Of a DNA stretch of 64,000 nucleotides, positions 47,385 to 59,205 are shown one piece after another. This DNA comes from Stipa capillata (Eukaryota > Streptophyta > Magnoliopsida > Poales > Poaceae), in the NCBI GenBank assembly GCA_019208055.1, contig JAGXJF010003270.1:1-64000 (forward strand), written 5' to 3'. Under the pieces are notes generated by a model. It had not been told where the DNA came from. It searched no databases and saw only the letters and a program-made list of their open reading frames with translations. Both the position numbers and the translations under genes were made by a program. How positions within the stretch are numbered: the first letter of the stretch is position 1; each line of letters opens with the position of its first letter.

Positions 47385-48195
47385 TGGGTATCTTGGAAAG
47401 AACAGATAAAGGTTATGGCAAGGAGAGGAAGGAAAACATATCCCTAAGGGATAAGCTCAGAGAACTCAGAGAAACCTGCGATGAGGTTATGGATGATAGG
47501 GAGAACCTCTGGTTGGATCAGGAGAACCTAGAGATTGCTCATGACAAGCTCAAGCTAGCTCATGAGCTTCTCCTCAAGGAGCATGAGGAGCTGAAGGCAA
47601 AGCATGCTAAATGCATCGATGATACTAACTCTCCTATTGCTTCTGATATTATATCTTTGCCTGTTCCTGCAACTGTTGAAACTTGCCTAAATTGTGCTAC
47701 TCGTATAAATGTTCTGACATGCACAGGTGTTGTATCTGATAATTCCAATGAGGCTTCAACCTCTATTACAACTAACTCTGTGGATGCAGATGAGCACAAC
47801 AAGCTCAAGGAGGAGCTTGAAGAGATTAAGAGGCTAATGAGAAAAGGTCTTTGCACTGCCAACATTGGCATGCAAAACTATCAGATGATGAGAGCTGAAA
47901 TGCTCAAGAAAAATAATGGCCAGAAGGGCCTTGGTTATATTCCTGTCTTGAATAAAGATAAATTGCCTGCTGTCACTAATCCTATGTCTAAGAAAAATCT
48001 TGCAGCTAGATTTGTGAGACAGGCAGGTACAAATGACAACAACTATGTTGGTCACAAGCAGAAGAACAGGAATGTCGTGACCATTCCATCTAACCCATTT
48101 TATGTTCTACAGAAGGATAAGAGAGGCAAGACAGTGGCCAAATATGTTGGTTGCAAACATCTGAGAAAATGGTCACCTGTCATCTGGGTACCTAA
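47321..48195 (+). pseudogene. Gag-protease linker of the Sirevirus-like element, cut by CACTA
   Basis: A frame of about 290 codons with a strong coiled coil (DKLRELRETCDEVMDDRENL and following heptads), a second short coiled region (KLKEELEEIKRLMR), the GQKGLGYIP motif and a basic tail ending SPVIWVPN. This extended linker between gag and protease fits Sireviruses. At 48196 the CACTA element begins, preceded by TAA; the Copia sequence resumes after 61209. Confidence 0.8.
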
Positions 48196-48208
48196 CACTA
48201 CTACAGAA
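48196..48208. repeat. Left terminal inverted repeat of the CACTA element
   Basis: CACTACTACAGAA, the canonical CACTA end, preceded by the target duplication TAA. Confidence 0.92.
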
Positions 48209-48215
48209 CATGTCA

Positions 48216-49015
48216 TCACTGACGAGCCAAAAACCCACATCAGTGACACGTTTTTGGCCCATCAGCAACTAAAGGTCAGTAATGACTCGTATTACCCGTC
48301 ACTGATAAAGCTCATCACGGACGGGAAAAAAAGAAACCATCAGTGATAGTAGTCTCATCACTGACGGGTACACTTTCAACCCGTCCGTGGTGAGTATTCA
48401 TTAGAGGTGACGAAACCATCATCACAGACGGGTAGAATGTAGATCCGTCAGTGATAACAGTACCATCGCTGACGGGTGCTTTCTTCACCCGTCCGTGATG
48501 ACATTTCATCAGAGGTGACGAAAACATCATCACGGACGTGTAGAATACCGACCCGTCTGTGATAACTATACCATCGCTGATGAAACCATCATCACGGACG
48601 GGTAGAATACCGACCCATCAGTGATAACTATACCATCACTGACGGGCGCTTTTTTCACCCGTTTGTGGTGACATTTCATCACGGACGGGTAGAATATAGA
48701 CCCGTCAGTGATAACTATACCATCACTGACGGGTTCTTTTTTCACCCGTCCGTGATGACATTTCATCACAGGTGACCAAACCATCATCACGGACGGGTAG
48801 AATATCGACCCGTCAGTGATAGTGCTACCGTCACTAACGGGCACTATTTTCACCCGTCCTTGATGAACATTATCACGGACGGGTGGAATATCGACCCGTT
48901 AGTGATAATCCTACCATCACTGACAGGTCCTTTTTTACCCGTCCTTGATGATATTTCGTCAGCTGTGATGGAGATCATCATGGACGGGTGGAAAAGGCAC
49001 CCGTCAACGATGGTA
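48216..49015. repeat. Left subterminal repeat array
   Basis: About 800 bp of alternating direct and inverted copies of a 13-15 bp unit, ATCACTGACGGGT or ATCACGGACGGGT and reverse complements. Adjacent units can pair as hairpins. In En/Spm such subterminal motifs bind the element's own regulatory protein (TNPA). Open frames in this region simply translate the repeats. Confidence 0.88.
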
Positions 49016-49280
49016 AGTACCAACCAGGCAGGGTTTTCCTGCTTTCTAGCTAGCCTCAGGTCATTTTGCTAGCCATAAAAACAAAATATATCCCAGCTGC
49101 ACAGCCTCTGTACAGCCCCAACATGCACAGGACATATATCACAAGCATATATGCAGTGTAGAACAGGAATCACAGAATTATTTCAATTTCACTACTCAGT
49201 TTTGACAAGTCCATTCAAATATACAACACACTCTACATCGCACAATGACCTAAAAAATTTGTCACATCTCAAATATGTTT
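49016..49280. repeat. Block U, first copy (also at 59660-59960)
   Basis: It starts after ACCAGGCAG and contains CAGCTGCACAGCCTCTGTACAG and ATATATCACAAGCAT. A homologous block with the same order lies at about 59660-59960. Here it forms the region just downstream of the minus-strand Ulp1 gene, so it probably includes its 3' UTR. Confidence 0.75.
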
Positions 49281-49364
49281 GACATCTCAAATCTAACAAG
49301 TCTAAACTTTAGAAAAGAACAATACAGAATCAATTCGAGCAAATCAGAATCAGTTCGAGCAAAT

Positions 49365-52300
49365 TTATGTAGATGGGGGTACGCCGGAGTAGAATTCACC
49401 GGCGGGGTTTACCACAAAATTGTTGAAGAAATATGCGAAGCACGCCAATATGCGTGTAAAGTCCTGGCTTGCATCAAATTGCTCTTGCGTGTTAATATGA
49501 AATTCCTGTGAAAAAATGAGAACAACATTAATTTCATATGGAAACAAAGTAGCTATTAAATAGACTGTCGATGTAGATATTAGATCCATCAATACCTTAT
49601 GTACTCCACATTCAGTCCACGCTAGGGCAATCGCCTCCATGTGAGTGCAAACGTGGAACCCACATGTGTTCGTTGCTTCTCGTTGTTGTTTGCATGGGAA
49701 ATCAAATTTATGGGTGAGCTTTTTTCTCCCCTTACCTTGTAATTAACCCCTCCCGACGCCTTATAGATCACGAAGGCATCATCGATGCACTTTCGTATCA
49801 TCGAGAAGTCACGTTTTGTTTTCATTATGGAATCAAAGTAAAAGACCTTGTTCCATGCTCCAACGATAACCACAAGTACCCAGTGGTCGCTGCATAGTCA
49901 TCATGGTCAAAAGTGAGATGTAAAGACCTAGCTAAGTGCATAAATTGAAGATTTAGATAGTACTAAAGAAGTTACGGTGGGTTGTAGGCAAACATTATGT
50001 AATCCTTGGTCCTTTGGGCGAGCCATACTTTCGCAAGGAACTGCGTGACCATCTCTGCATTCTCGTTGAGTACCCTCCAGTTGAATAGGTATGGATCGAT
50101 CAATCTAACGTTTACATTCAAGCGCCTGATCTCTTGGACCATGTGGAGCGTCCATACCCTCATGATGTTAGCGTCGAGTCTGTCGAAGGTATAGAAACTG
50201 AACAGGTCTTCATAGTTGACGTCAAACGTACCAGCCCCAACTTCATTGAAGAAATTGTACTTAGGTGCCACTCTAACCATGATGTACTGCATAGCACCAG
50301 GCTTCGTGGATTCTTCCATGTAGTGATTATGCAGAAGTCTGATTTGCTGGGCCATATTATTCAGTTGAGGCTCCAGGAGGAGTGGCTCACCACATTTGTA
50401 TTTCTGGGCTAGAGGGGCAGGAGGATAGTACTATTCTGATGAATACGATAAAGCCTTACTGGTGCTATCAGCCTTCTGTTTCTTGCTGCCTTGGCCTCGT
50501 CGTCCTCAGGTTTTCCTCAGAGGCTTGACCGGACTCGGATCGCTACGCCGTGATATGAGTGGTTGGGTTTCCTTAGGCGTAACATTCTCCTATGCAGCTG
50601 ATTGGGTTTCATTGGGCGTAACACTTTTTGGTGCAAATGGTTGGGTACCCTTAGGTGCAACACCCTCCAATGCAGCCTTCAAGACCTCCTTCGATAGTGG
50701 CTCCTTGTGCCAGGTCACAGGTTCCTCCGTCACTGCCGTCTGGGGCTCATTATGCTCCGTGATGGCCACCACCTCGTCCATCACCGCCGTCGGGGCCTCC
50801 TCCACTGGGTGAGGGTCTTGTTTATTCTTGGAGCGTCTTTCCCTTTTTTGTGGTTCGACGGGCTCGTCCATCAATGCCACTGGGGCCTCCTCCGTGCAAG
50901 TGTTCACGGTGTCCCCCTCGGCCATTGAGAATGACATCGGCTTAACGGTTCCGCTCAAGTCCAATGGCGAATGGCACAACGGACTGCGGTTGGCCAAAGA
51001 TAGATGACGAGAGGTCGGAGTGTTTGCGTCCAGAATTATCCCCGTCTTCGGCCACATGATGAAACAATTGACGCATTGACCTATTGTTGTCACATCATCT
51101 TCGGGGGCCACGGGGACTCGTACGGCACTATACGCGGGCACTACGGAGTCCACCTGTACCTTCGCCATCGTAGACGGTATTTCAACATTGTGCAAGTGTT
51201 GCCCCAAAGTTGGTTGATACGCTAGCCCTTGTGCCACCGTCAGTGGCACACCGCCGGGTAGCATCATCACCAAGTCGCACTTTGTTGGCACCTGCAGGAC
51301 AATTATGGTTCAGAATACACGTCCACAAAACTCGTTGCGAAGCATTCGTGCAACTAAACAAACTTACAGTGATGTCGTCGATAGGAAGAGCGTCAGCTAT
51401 CCCTTCGAAAGTAGCATTTGCAGAGGCGCAGCTACTCCATCCGTACGCGGTGCTAGGCTCAGCGTGGTTAGGAGGCAAGGTCTACAGCTGCCCCCCGAAT
51501 AGGGAGGCCACCTCCCTGCGTGCGTCCTCTCTCGCCTTCCGAAGCATGTCGTCGGCCATGTTGTCTTGTATCTTTCTCGTTATCTCTTCAATAAGAGTTT
51601 CCTTCCTGCTTCTCTTTCTTTGCCTGGCCTTCTCTTGGGTTTGGGGGAAAGCTACGCTCTATGTAGCGGCAACCCTGAGGCCTCGCACGCGCCCAGATTT
51701 CTCAAGGTTTCCCAGAGCTTTCGCGAGAGGGTCTAGCCACCTCTCGCTCCCGATGGACTCTGAGGAAGATTCCTGCTGGCTCAACTCCCTTTGCAATAGA
51801 AGCAGTACGAGATGTAGTATTGAGCAATTTGTCATATACTGTTTATACTTATGAAATCAACACGGTGGGTTAAGTTCATACCAGACAATTGGACATGTCC
51901 TCAACTTCGAGGGTCGAAAAGGAAAACAGCCCCCGTAGTTAGGTCGGTCTTCGTGCGGCCCCTGATCCATGCCCGCCCATGACCCTCGATGTCGTCGAAA
52001 GGAACTGGTTTTCCAGCCTCTCGTAGTGAGGCGTCCTCTATCCCCCAGTCCGCCAGCCATGACTGCCCAGGTGGTGGGGGTGTTTATTCTTTGAGCGGAG
52101 TTCTTTGCTCTTTAAACGCTTCGCCTTGAACTCTTCCATAGACTTCATTCGAACGAAATCTTCCCAAACCCCCTCTGTTATTTGGCGATCTCTCTATAAC
52201 GGTGAGCGGTTTTATTGAACATATTCTTTGTTCAGCGTGCTCCTGAAGTTCTGGTGAGACTTAGCCATCATCACCTTCGCGGCCTGTTCTACTTTCTCCC

Positions 52301-52598
52301 TGTCGACTTCGGGGATCTCAAACTTGCTCCACAGCTCCTGCATGATTTGTCCAATCTGGGCCTCGGGCACTTCAGTCTAATCTTGTGTTGTGATCTTTAT
52401 ATGTTGACGTGCCAGATAACCACACGCGTTGTTGAACTTAGATGCCATCTTCTGGGGTTGGGAAGGGTACCCTGTTATCTGGTCTACCTCTATGATGACC
52501 TGTCTTTGCGTAGGCATCTTATTACCAGTTCTCGGTTTCCTAACTCTTGTCGTTGCTGTCGGGGGCTCCGACGAACTAGTAGTTTCTTCGCTCGCCAT
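49365..52598 (-). pseudogene. Second CACTA gene: plant En/Spm transposase region fused to Ulp1-like cysteine protease
   Basis: ATG at 52598 (MASEETTSSSEPPTATT). The N-terminal region (52598-52080) has KPRTGNKMPTQRQ, SKFNNACGYLARQ and the conserved KHPHHLGSHGW, matching the plant Ptta/En/Spm family; one TAG at about 52376 replaces a Trp. The middle holds a Lys/Arg-rich stretch (51800-51500) and a DUF8039-like region (51290-50990, KCDLVMMLPGGVPLTVAQGL). A linker with many Glu/Pro residues follows. The C terminus is an Ulp1/C48 peptidase domain: HW at 49885-49880, YFDS, a Gln pair and TCGFHVC, so the His-Asp-Gln-Cys set is visible. The last part needs a 1-nt shift in an A run near 49715. It is probably spliced, and unlikely to be intact. 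Confidence 0.8.
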
Positions 52599-53499
52599 CG
52601 ATCTTTTTTGCAAAAAAACAACTAACTAATTACTTGGAACTTTTATTTCTAATTTTGGTGACATGGCTATATACATCTCGATGGTATCGACAATTTAACA
52701 TGTCCAACTATGCTTAGCTATAAACTCATCGAGCAACAAACCGTTAGCTTTCATCACCCATCCATTCTACCCCATGAATGGTTCTTTTCTTGAATTATCT
52801 AAATATTTTCAACTTCAAATTTCCGTTCATCTCCATGAAGCCCAAGCATGCATCACTTGATTAAAAAACCACATAAATATATTAACCCCTTGGTATTCAT
52901 ACGTGGCATGTGTTTCAAGCTTAGCTCAAATGGATTAATGCACAATTGACTTAAGGGCAGGAAAGAAAAATGAAAATCTAAGTTGCACAATGACCACTCA
53001 CTTCTTTAAGGACTAGAGTGATGCAAGCAATCTTGAGAGAATCACATGGTTTGGTTGAAACATTCAAGTCCTAATGGCCTAATCTTCTTACACATTACAG
53101 CAGTTAGACAATTTATTCAGGATTGATAGAACTTCAGATAATTTATAGAGCAAAAGTTACCAATCAAAATATCAGGCCCTCCCCAAATGAAAAGAGCAAT
53201 AACAGTTGCACATTCTACCGATTAATTTAAGGTTCATGATGATGCAAGCGATAATGCAGGTACTCCATGAAGGGGATTCGGAACTCGGTGTGCAGAAGGT
53301 TGAAAAGAAACAAAGTAGAGGTGGTTATAGGGGTACCTGTGGGGAGGAGAACCCGGGACGGTGGTTGTTGGGAGGAGGGAAGCGTCCACGGCGCTTCCCT
53401 CCTCGCCAGTGGTGCATCGTTGCAGTCGCCGCCCACCGTGAACCTCACCTAGCGCCTCCACCGCTGCCGCAATGGATGCCTCCCCCGACCGCCCCCGCC

Positions 53500-53590
53500 G
53501 CTGCTGGTCAGAACAGAAGAGCAAACTCTAGGGTTCAACGCGCGGTGAAAAAATTTCAAGTCCCGCGGGCACAGGTATATAGAAGAAGTC
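53500..53590 (-). promoter_or_regulatory. Promoter-leader module P1 of the Ulp1-type gene
   Basis: On the minus strand: a CTATATACC TATA box (53582-53575), then a leader with GCGCGTTGAACCCTAGAG. It lies directly beside a subterminal-type repeat array (53587-53925). The same order and related sequence occur at 58010-58095 (P2) and 60790-60858 (P3). It is expected to drive the gene starting at 52598. Confidence 0.7.
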
Positions 53591-53925
53591 ATCACGGACG
53601 GGCGCAGATGTGACCCATCCGTGATAACAATTTCATCATGGACGGGCGCAGATGCGACCCATCCGTGATCAAACAGTTATCACAGATGGGTCTCGGCTGC
53701 GCCCGTCAGTGATGATTTGACTTCCGCGCTTGGGCAAGTCATCACGGACGGGCAATCCTTCCGGCCCGTCCGTGATAACAATTTCAACACTGATGACTTG
53801 ACTCCTGCTGGCTGGGTAAGTCACCATGGACGGGCTAACCTATAGACCCGTCAGTGATGACGTCCATCACGGACGGTCTAATGTTTTTGCCCCTCCGTGA
53901 TAACAATTTCATCACACTGAATTGA
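53587..53925. repeat. Internal subterminal-type array next to P1
   Basis: Copies of CATCACGGACGGGC and ATCCGTGATAACAATTTCA in alternating orientation, the same family as at the element ends but located inside the element upstream of P1 (in gene orientation). Confidence 0.85.
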
Positions 53926-53932
53926 TCTGCAT

Positions 53933-53996
53933 ACTGAAATACAGATTCAGTAAGGCCAGTTTCAACTTAGTGAACTTACTGAATCTGCATTTCAGT
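53933..53996. repeat. Near-perfect 22-bp inverted repeat
   Basis: Arms at 53933-53954 and 53975-53996 pair with one mismatch, with a loop of about 20 nt. The left arm begins ACTGAAATACAG. It lies just after the TNP2 gene in transcript order and could form a 3'-end hairpin. Confidence 0.8.
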
Positions 53997-54164
53997 GTGG
54001 AGATTTAGTATGTTCAGACTAATATAGCACTGTAAATACAACAAAGTAGAGTACTTGATGATTTAATTGAAGTAAATGTCCAACAATAAAAAAATTTGAC
54101 CATATGGAACAAAATACAACTAGGTATTGACAATATGCACATCAAAGTACCCAATTTGACAATT

Positions 54165-57100
54165 TTAGTCGTCGTCGTCGTTGTCGACTAGCTTTTTTCC
54201 ATTATATGTTAGTCCTTCATTATGATCTTGACGTACGTACATTGGCACATCATCACTTGGTTCTTTGTCATCACTTGATTCTTCGTCTTCACAAGCAGGT
54301 TCCGAATCGTCGAATTGGTTGTAGTCTTCTTCATCAACTACACTGTCAACTCCAACAATACTCCTTTTTCCATTCCTCACAACATGGCGCTTCTTATTTG
54401 ATGGGCCGACTGTGTAGAAGACTTGGGCAACCTGTTTAGCGAACATAAAAGGCTCTTCTATTGACCCAAAACTCTCCAGATCCATGCTAGTGAAGTTCTG
54501 ATCTTCCACATGCACATCTTTGAGATTCACCTATCAGCATCGAAACAAGGGGATCTTGGTGACTATGTAGTCAAGTTCCCAAATCTCTTTGATTATGCCG
54601 TAGTAGTTGCACTTAATCCCTCGGGGACTATGGGCTTCTACCCGGACCCCACTGTTCTGGTATGTGCTTTTTCGGTCTTGGACGTCCATGTAAAATGTAT
54701 ATCCATTGATCTCGTACTCTTGCCATGTCACGACGTTCGCGACAGGTCCTCTTGCCAACCATACGGCTACATCTTCTTCTACAGTTGAAGGGTTTTTATC
54801 GTAAAAATAGTTCTTCAACCACTGGTTGAACCCGATGTTGTGTGTTTTCGTGATCCAAAATTCAGACTTTTTTGGATTCTGTTGGCATAACACTTGCTTG
54901 TGAATTTCGATATACGGATCCACCACTAACATGTGTTGCAAGACCGTGAAATGAGCTCTGTCGAACTCTGTTGTATCTAAAGGCTAGTAATCTTTCCTTC
55001 CGATTGTCCTGACGCCAGTGAGCCTACCCTCATGCCGAGAACGGGGCGCACCTATGGGACGGTGTTCAGCCATGTAATCCGTGCAAAACTTGACGACCTC
55101 TTCAGCAGCATAGTCTTCGATGATGCTCCCTTCCAGCCAGTATCTATTGCGAACATAACGCTTCAGAATACCCATGTACCTCTCGAACGGGTACATGCTA
55201 TGTAGGAACATGGGTCCCAACATCTGTATCTCGTGCACAACATGGATCATCAGATGGATCATGATATTGAAAAATGATAGAGGGAAGTACATCTCTAGTT
55301 GGCATATTATAACAGTTATCTCATACTGTAGTTTAGATAGTCGCTGTGGATCGATTCCCTTCTGAGAGATCGTGTTGAGAAAGCTACACAAGTTTGTGAT
55401 TGTCTCGCGGACTCCAGGCTCCAAGATACCTCTTATTGCAACAGGTAAGATCTGTGTCATCATCACATGACAGTCATGAGACTTCATGCCTATTAATCTC
55501 AAGTCGTTTATTGAAACAAGTTTCTTTATGTTTGCCGAGTAACCAGATGGAACTTTCACCCCAAGGAGGCACTGCCACAATTCCCGTCTCTCAACCTTGC
55601 TAAGAGTGTAGCAAGCAGAGGGGATGTATGTTTTGCCTTTCTTCGTCAGTTGTGGTCCCAACTCTAGTCTGATACCCATTTCTTGCATGTCAAAGCGTGC
55701 CTTCACACCATCTTTTGTCTTCTTTGGAATGTTGAGCAAGAGACCAATCAAGCTGTCACACACATTTTTTTCGACATGCATGACATCAATGCTGTGATGG
55801 ATATTTAGCACCTTCCAGTACGGCAGGTCCCAAAATACGGATTTCTTTTTCCAGATGCCCGGCCTCAGCTTCTGTTGCTTTCCAAACACAACATCAATAT
55901 CTTTCACAATTTCATAGATTTCATCACCCTTTTTTTGTGCAGGGCGCTCCCGTATCTCGACTTCTCCGTTGAACTGTTTCTTCCACTTCCTCCAAATGTG
56001 ATCGTTCGGAAGGAACCGACGGTGACTGATATATACGATTTTATACGAGTGTGTCAAGAAACTAACTCACTGTTTGTTCTTGGCACACAACACATGCTTC
56101 GTGTCCTTTCACAGTCTGGCCAGACGAGTTTCCATAAGCAGGATAATCATTCACGGTTATGAACAACAAGGCACGTAGGTTGAAGGTCTCTTGTTTATCT
56201 GCGTCCCAGACTTCCACACTGTCGTGCCAAAGTGTCGCTAAATCTTCCTTCAGTAGTTGTACGTACACATCAATATCATTTCCAGGTTGCTTAGGCCCTT
56301 GAATGAGTACGGGGAGATGTATGTACTTACGCTTCATGCACAGCCATGGAGGAAGGTTGTAAATACTGAGAAGGACGGGCCATGTGCTGTGTTGGCTGCT
56401 CATGTTACCAAATGGATTGATTCCATCCGTACTCATCCCAAACCTTATGTTCCTCGGCTCCTTACCGAATTCCGGAAATACCCTATCAACAGTCCTCCAC
56501 TGGCATGCGTCGGCAGGGTGTCTCATTATTCCATCTTCCTTACACCCCTCTGAGTGCCAACACATCATCTTTGCCTCCTTATTAGCGAACAAACATTTCA
56601 AACAGGGAACGATCGGAAGATACCAAGCCACCTTTGCTGGAGGCCCCTTCACCACACCCCCACCTTCATCATGACAATTTTCTTCATTTGTAATACGCTT
56701 GTATCAGGATGTCTTGCACGACAGACATCTATGCAGGTTCACGTACTCTTTGCAGTACAGAATACAGTCATTCGGACATGCATGTATTTTTTTACTTCTA
56801 ATCCAAGAGGGCATATAACCTTATTGGCCTTGTAAGTTGTTGTTGTCAAACACGTTCCCTTCTGGAAGAATGTCCTCCAGGAGCACCAACAGCTTCGTGA
56901 AAACTTGTGTCTGACCAGTTATTGCTTGCCTTGATCTTCAACAGTTCTAGCGCGATAGCCAATCGCGTGTGCTTCGGTTTGCATCCTAGAAACAAGGGTA
57001 TTTCCGAGTCTCCCAACAAGCCTAAGAACTCATTGTACTCTCTTCTACCAAGGTTCGTCCCTTCCACGTCACGCAACATTTGGTCCAAATCATTGTGTAT

Positions 57101-57460
57101 GTCAACCATATCCTCATTTGAGGATTCCGAATTGGCTTCTTCCACCAGTTCGTCATGCGACGCAACATATCCAGTCTCGACTTCTACCCCTTTGCCAACA
57201 CCCACTCCTGCCTCTTCGCCACTTGGGATGAATTCTGCCTCTTCGCCAATGGTAACTTCCATGAAACCCTTTATAAGCAAGTGTAATTGCAAGTCCTTTG
57301 TCGTCTGCACCATCTCCACGTTATTGCAATTACGACATGGACAACACATTTCATTCTTTCTCTTCCTCAACATATCTTCTCGGGCAACTCTAAGAAACCT
57401 AGATAAAGCATCTATGTACCCTCTGGTAGCACGATCCCTGTACATCCAACTTCGATCCAT
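54165..57460 (-). pseudogene. TNP2-like CACTA transposase, multi-segment
   Basis: ATG at 57460 (MDRSWMYRDRATRGY). The N terminus is the transposase-associated domain with a C-x2-C cluster (CCPCRNCNN). A 1-nt shift near 56905 precedes a Cys-rich stretch. The TNP2/transposase_21 core is at 56655-56062 (FGMSTDGINPFGNMSSQHS, FITVNDYPAYGNSSG, CVVCQEQ). The segment 56057-54984 carries the next conserved region (HSIDVMHVEKNVCDSLIG, GMKSHDCHVMMTQILPVAI, FERYMGILKRYVRNRY; DUF4218). The C-terminal part, 54941-54165, has DUF4216 and an acidic tail. It catalyses cut-and-paste at CACTA ends in autonomous elements. Stops between segments may be lesions or introns; exact splice sites were not resolved. Confidence 0.88.
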
Positions 57461-58009
57461 CGATCCTATAGTAATAAATGATAGCACAAAATTATCCACT
57501 TAATTATAAAGCTTGATCATATACAATTAGTGTTACTTTGCTACGTACAATTCAATCCATCGACCACATTAATTGATTACTAAAATATGAAGATTCTATT
57601 ATGAAAAAGTGGAGTATTTTTGCAATAGAACTTACAACTTCTACCTATCTAGCTTATCCAAAATCCACAAGTAAATTGGTTTAAGGTTCATAAATTTTAT
57701 TAATAAGAGCATAAAGCGGCTTTCATTCTAGAAATTTGGCTGAATATCCAAAGCAGCTGGTTTCTATTTTAGTATGAAATTACAATGGATAAATACAAAG
57801 GCTTTAATCCACGTCCTTTAAGGGATGTACACACTTAATAAATGATATAGAGAGAGCAATTACTAACCTGCTCTCGTGTCCAGCTCAAATTAAATATAGC
57901 ACTGTCCAAGGTCCAAATGCGACCACCTAGCTCTCCTCTCACCAAATTGCCCACAAATCACGCTTCTCGGCGGCCGCAACATTGCTCTAGACGCGAGGAG
58001 GCACCGCTG
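57461..58009. other. 5' region of the TNP2 gene
   Basis: About 550 bp of AT-rich sequence between the TNP2 start and promoter module P2. It probably holds the 5' UTR and perhaps an intron. No other gene is seen. Confidence 0.5.
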
Positions 58010-58095
58010 CTGGTTGGAACTTAGGAGCTTTAACTCGGGTTTCACACGCGGTGCAAATGACAAGTTGCCCGGTTAGAAACCTATATAGAAAAATT
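58010..58095 (-). promoter_or_regulatory. Promoter-leader module P2 of the TNP2 gene
   Basis: On the minus strand: TTTCTATATAGG (TATA at 58088-58081), then a leader with CACCGCGTGTGAAACCCGAG, homologous to P1 and P3. An array of subterminal-type motifs (58097-58410) lies upstream. It fits as the promoter of the TNP2 gene that starts at 57460. Confidence 0.7.
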
Positions 58096-58096
58096 C

Positions 58097-58410
58097 ACCA
58101 CGGACGGGCCAAATCCAAACCCGTCAGTCATGGCAGACTGATCACTGACGGGTGGGTATTACACCCGTCAATCATGGGAGACTGATCACTGAAGGGTTGT
58201 ATTTTCACCCGTCTGTGATAAGTCATCACTGACGAGAGGGTTGTATTTTCACCCGTCTGTGGTATGTCATCACTGACGGATAGAAGTATGACCCATCTGT
58301 GATGATCCTGACGGATAGTTGTCTCATCACAAACGGGTTGTATTTTTACCCGTCTGTGATTAGTCATCACTGACGGGTAGAAATGTGACCCGTCTGTGAT
58401 GAGACTATAC
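58097..58410. repeat. Internal subterminal-type array next to P2
   Basis: Alternating ATCACTGACGGGT and ACCCGTCTGTGAT units, like those at the element ends. It ends at GATGAGACTATACCAGGCAGTG (58400-58420); a near-identical end occurs at 59650-59672. Confidence 0.85.
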
Positions 58411-58428
58411 CAGGCAGTGTAATTAGAA

Positions 58429-58480
58429 CCGTTTGGGATGTGCGCGCTATGGAATTTTAAGGGACGGACATCCCAAACGG
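58429..58480. repeat. 13-bp perfect inverted repeat upstream of a TATA box
   Basis: CCGTTTGGGATGT (58429-58441) and ACATCCCAAACGG (58468-58480), 26 bp apart. A plus-strand TATA box (CTATATATT, about 58486-58494) follows at once, so it may be an operator-like element of the acidic ORF. Confidence 0.8.
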
Positions 58481-58642
58481 CTTTTCTATATATTTTGGCG
58501 GTAAACTGACTGTGCCCATTCGTCTCTTCGATTGTCTTCTTTGTCGCTTCATCTTCCCGCCGCTTCGCGCCCTCCGCATCAATACTCAATCCGCCTCCGC
58601 CTCCGTCCAATCCATTCCCTCCTACTGCTTTTCTCCTCCACC

Positions 58643-59183
58643 ATGGCCAGTCTGCCGCCGTCATCAGCGCCACTGTCCATCCCGTCGCCCTATGCAGGTC
58701 CTCCATCACCGATTAGTTGGCCATCCACCACCACCAAACTACTCGTCCGACGAGGACTCGCCAATGGTGGTCTCCTCCGATGACGATTGGATGCTACCGA
58801 CCTCCTCCGACGATGATTTGATGGCCGACGACAATTCAATGCTAGGCACGGAGGACGACGCCGACGAGGCCAACCATGAGGAGGAGGAGGACCACGCAGC
58901 GGACGAGGACGAGGACAACGGCGACGATGACAACGAGGAGGACGACAGCAGCGACGACAACGAGCAGCACGGTGCCACCACTGCCCAAAAGGGCTACTGT
59001 ACCGACGACTGCTGGGAGCACACCGACGAGGACGAGGATGATTGCTGGGAGCACACGGACGATGATGACTTCGACGGCTTCGATGACGGAGGCGATGGCA
59101 ATAACGACATCGACGACGATGCGGCCTCCACGGCAATGACGGCACGATCGGGCCCGCCCAGGAAGAGGCGTAGGCTTTATTAG
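58643..59183 (+). pseudogene. Acidic ORF with C-terminal NLS, likely captured by the CACTA element
   Basis: A plus-strand gene-like unit: TATA box at about 58486, a C-rich 5' leader, and ATG at 58643 in good context (CCACCATGGCC). The ATG frame runs 46 codons (MASLPPSSAPLS) and stops at 58783. A different frame is open from 58512 to 59183 and encodes an extremely acidic protein (SSDEDSP, then long Asp/Glu runs, two CWEHTD repeats) ending PPRKRRRLY, a nuclear-localisation-like tail. The ATG frame and acidic frame are therefore offset by one frameshift or joined by an unseen intron. GC content and codon use differ from the AT-rich transposase genes. It is flanked by subterminal-type arrays on both sides. 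The product is not recognised; it resembles acidic nuclear proteins only in composition. Confidence 0.55.
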
Positions 59184-59205
59184 ATAATTAATTAGATGAT
59201 GTGGT

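Noticed and set aside
48315..48853. Minus-strand frames of 72 and 95 codons
   Set aside because: They translate the subterminal repeats (recurring VSDG, ITDG, FYPSVM patterns).
48216..49015. Regular short repeats reminiscent of a CRISPR array
   Set aside because: The units alternate in orientation, lack unique spacers of constant length, and lie at CACTA ends in plant DNA; they are subterminal repeats.
58690..59145. Arg/His-rich frame, minus strand, opposite the acidic ORF
   Set aside because: Complement of Asp/Glu codon runs; a compositional shadow.
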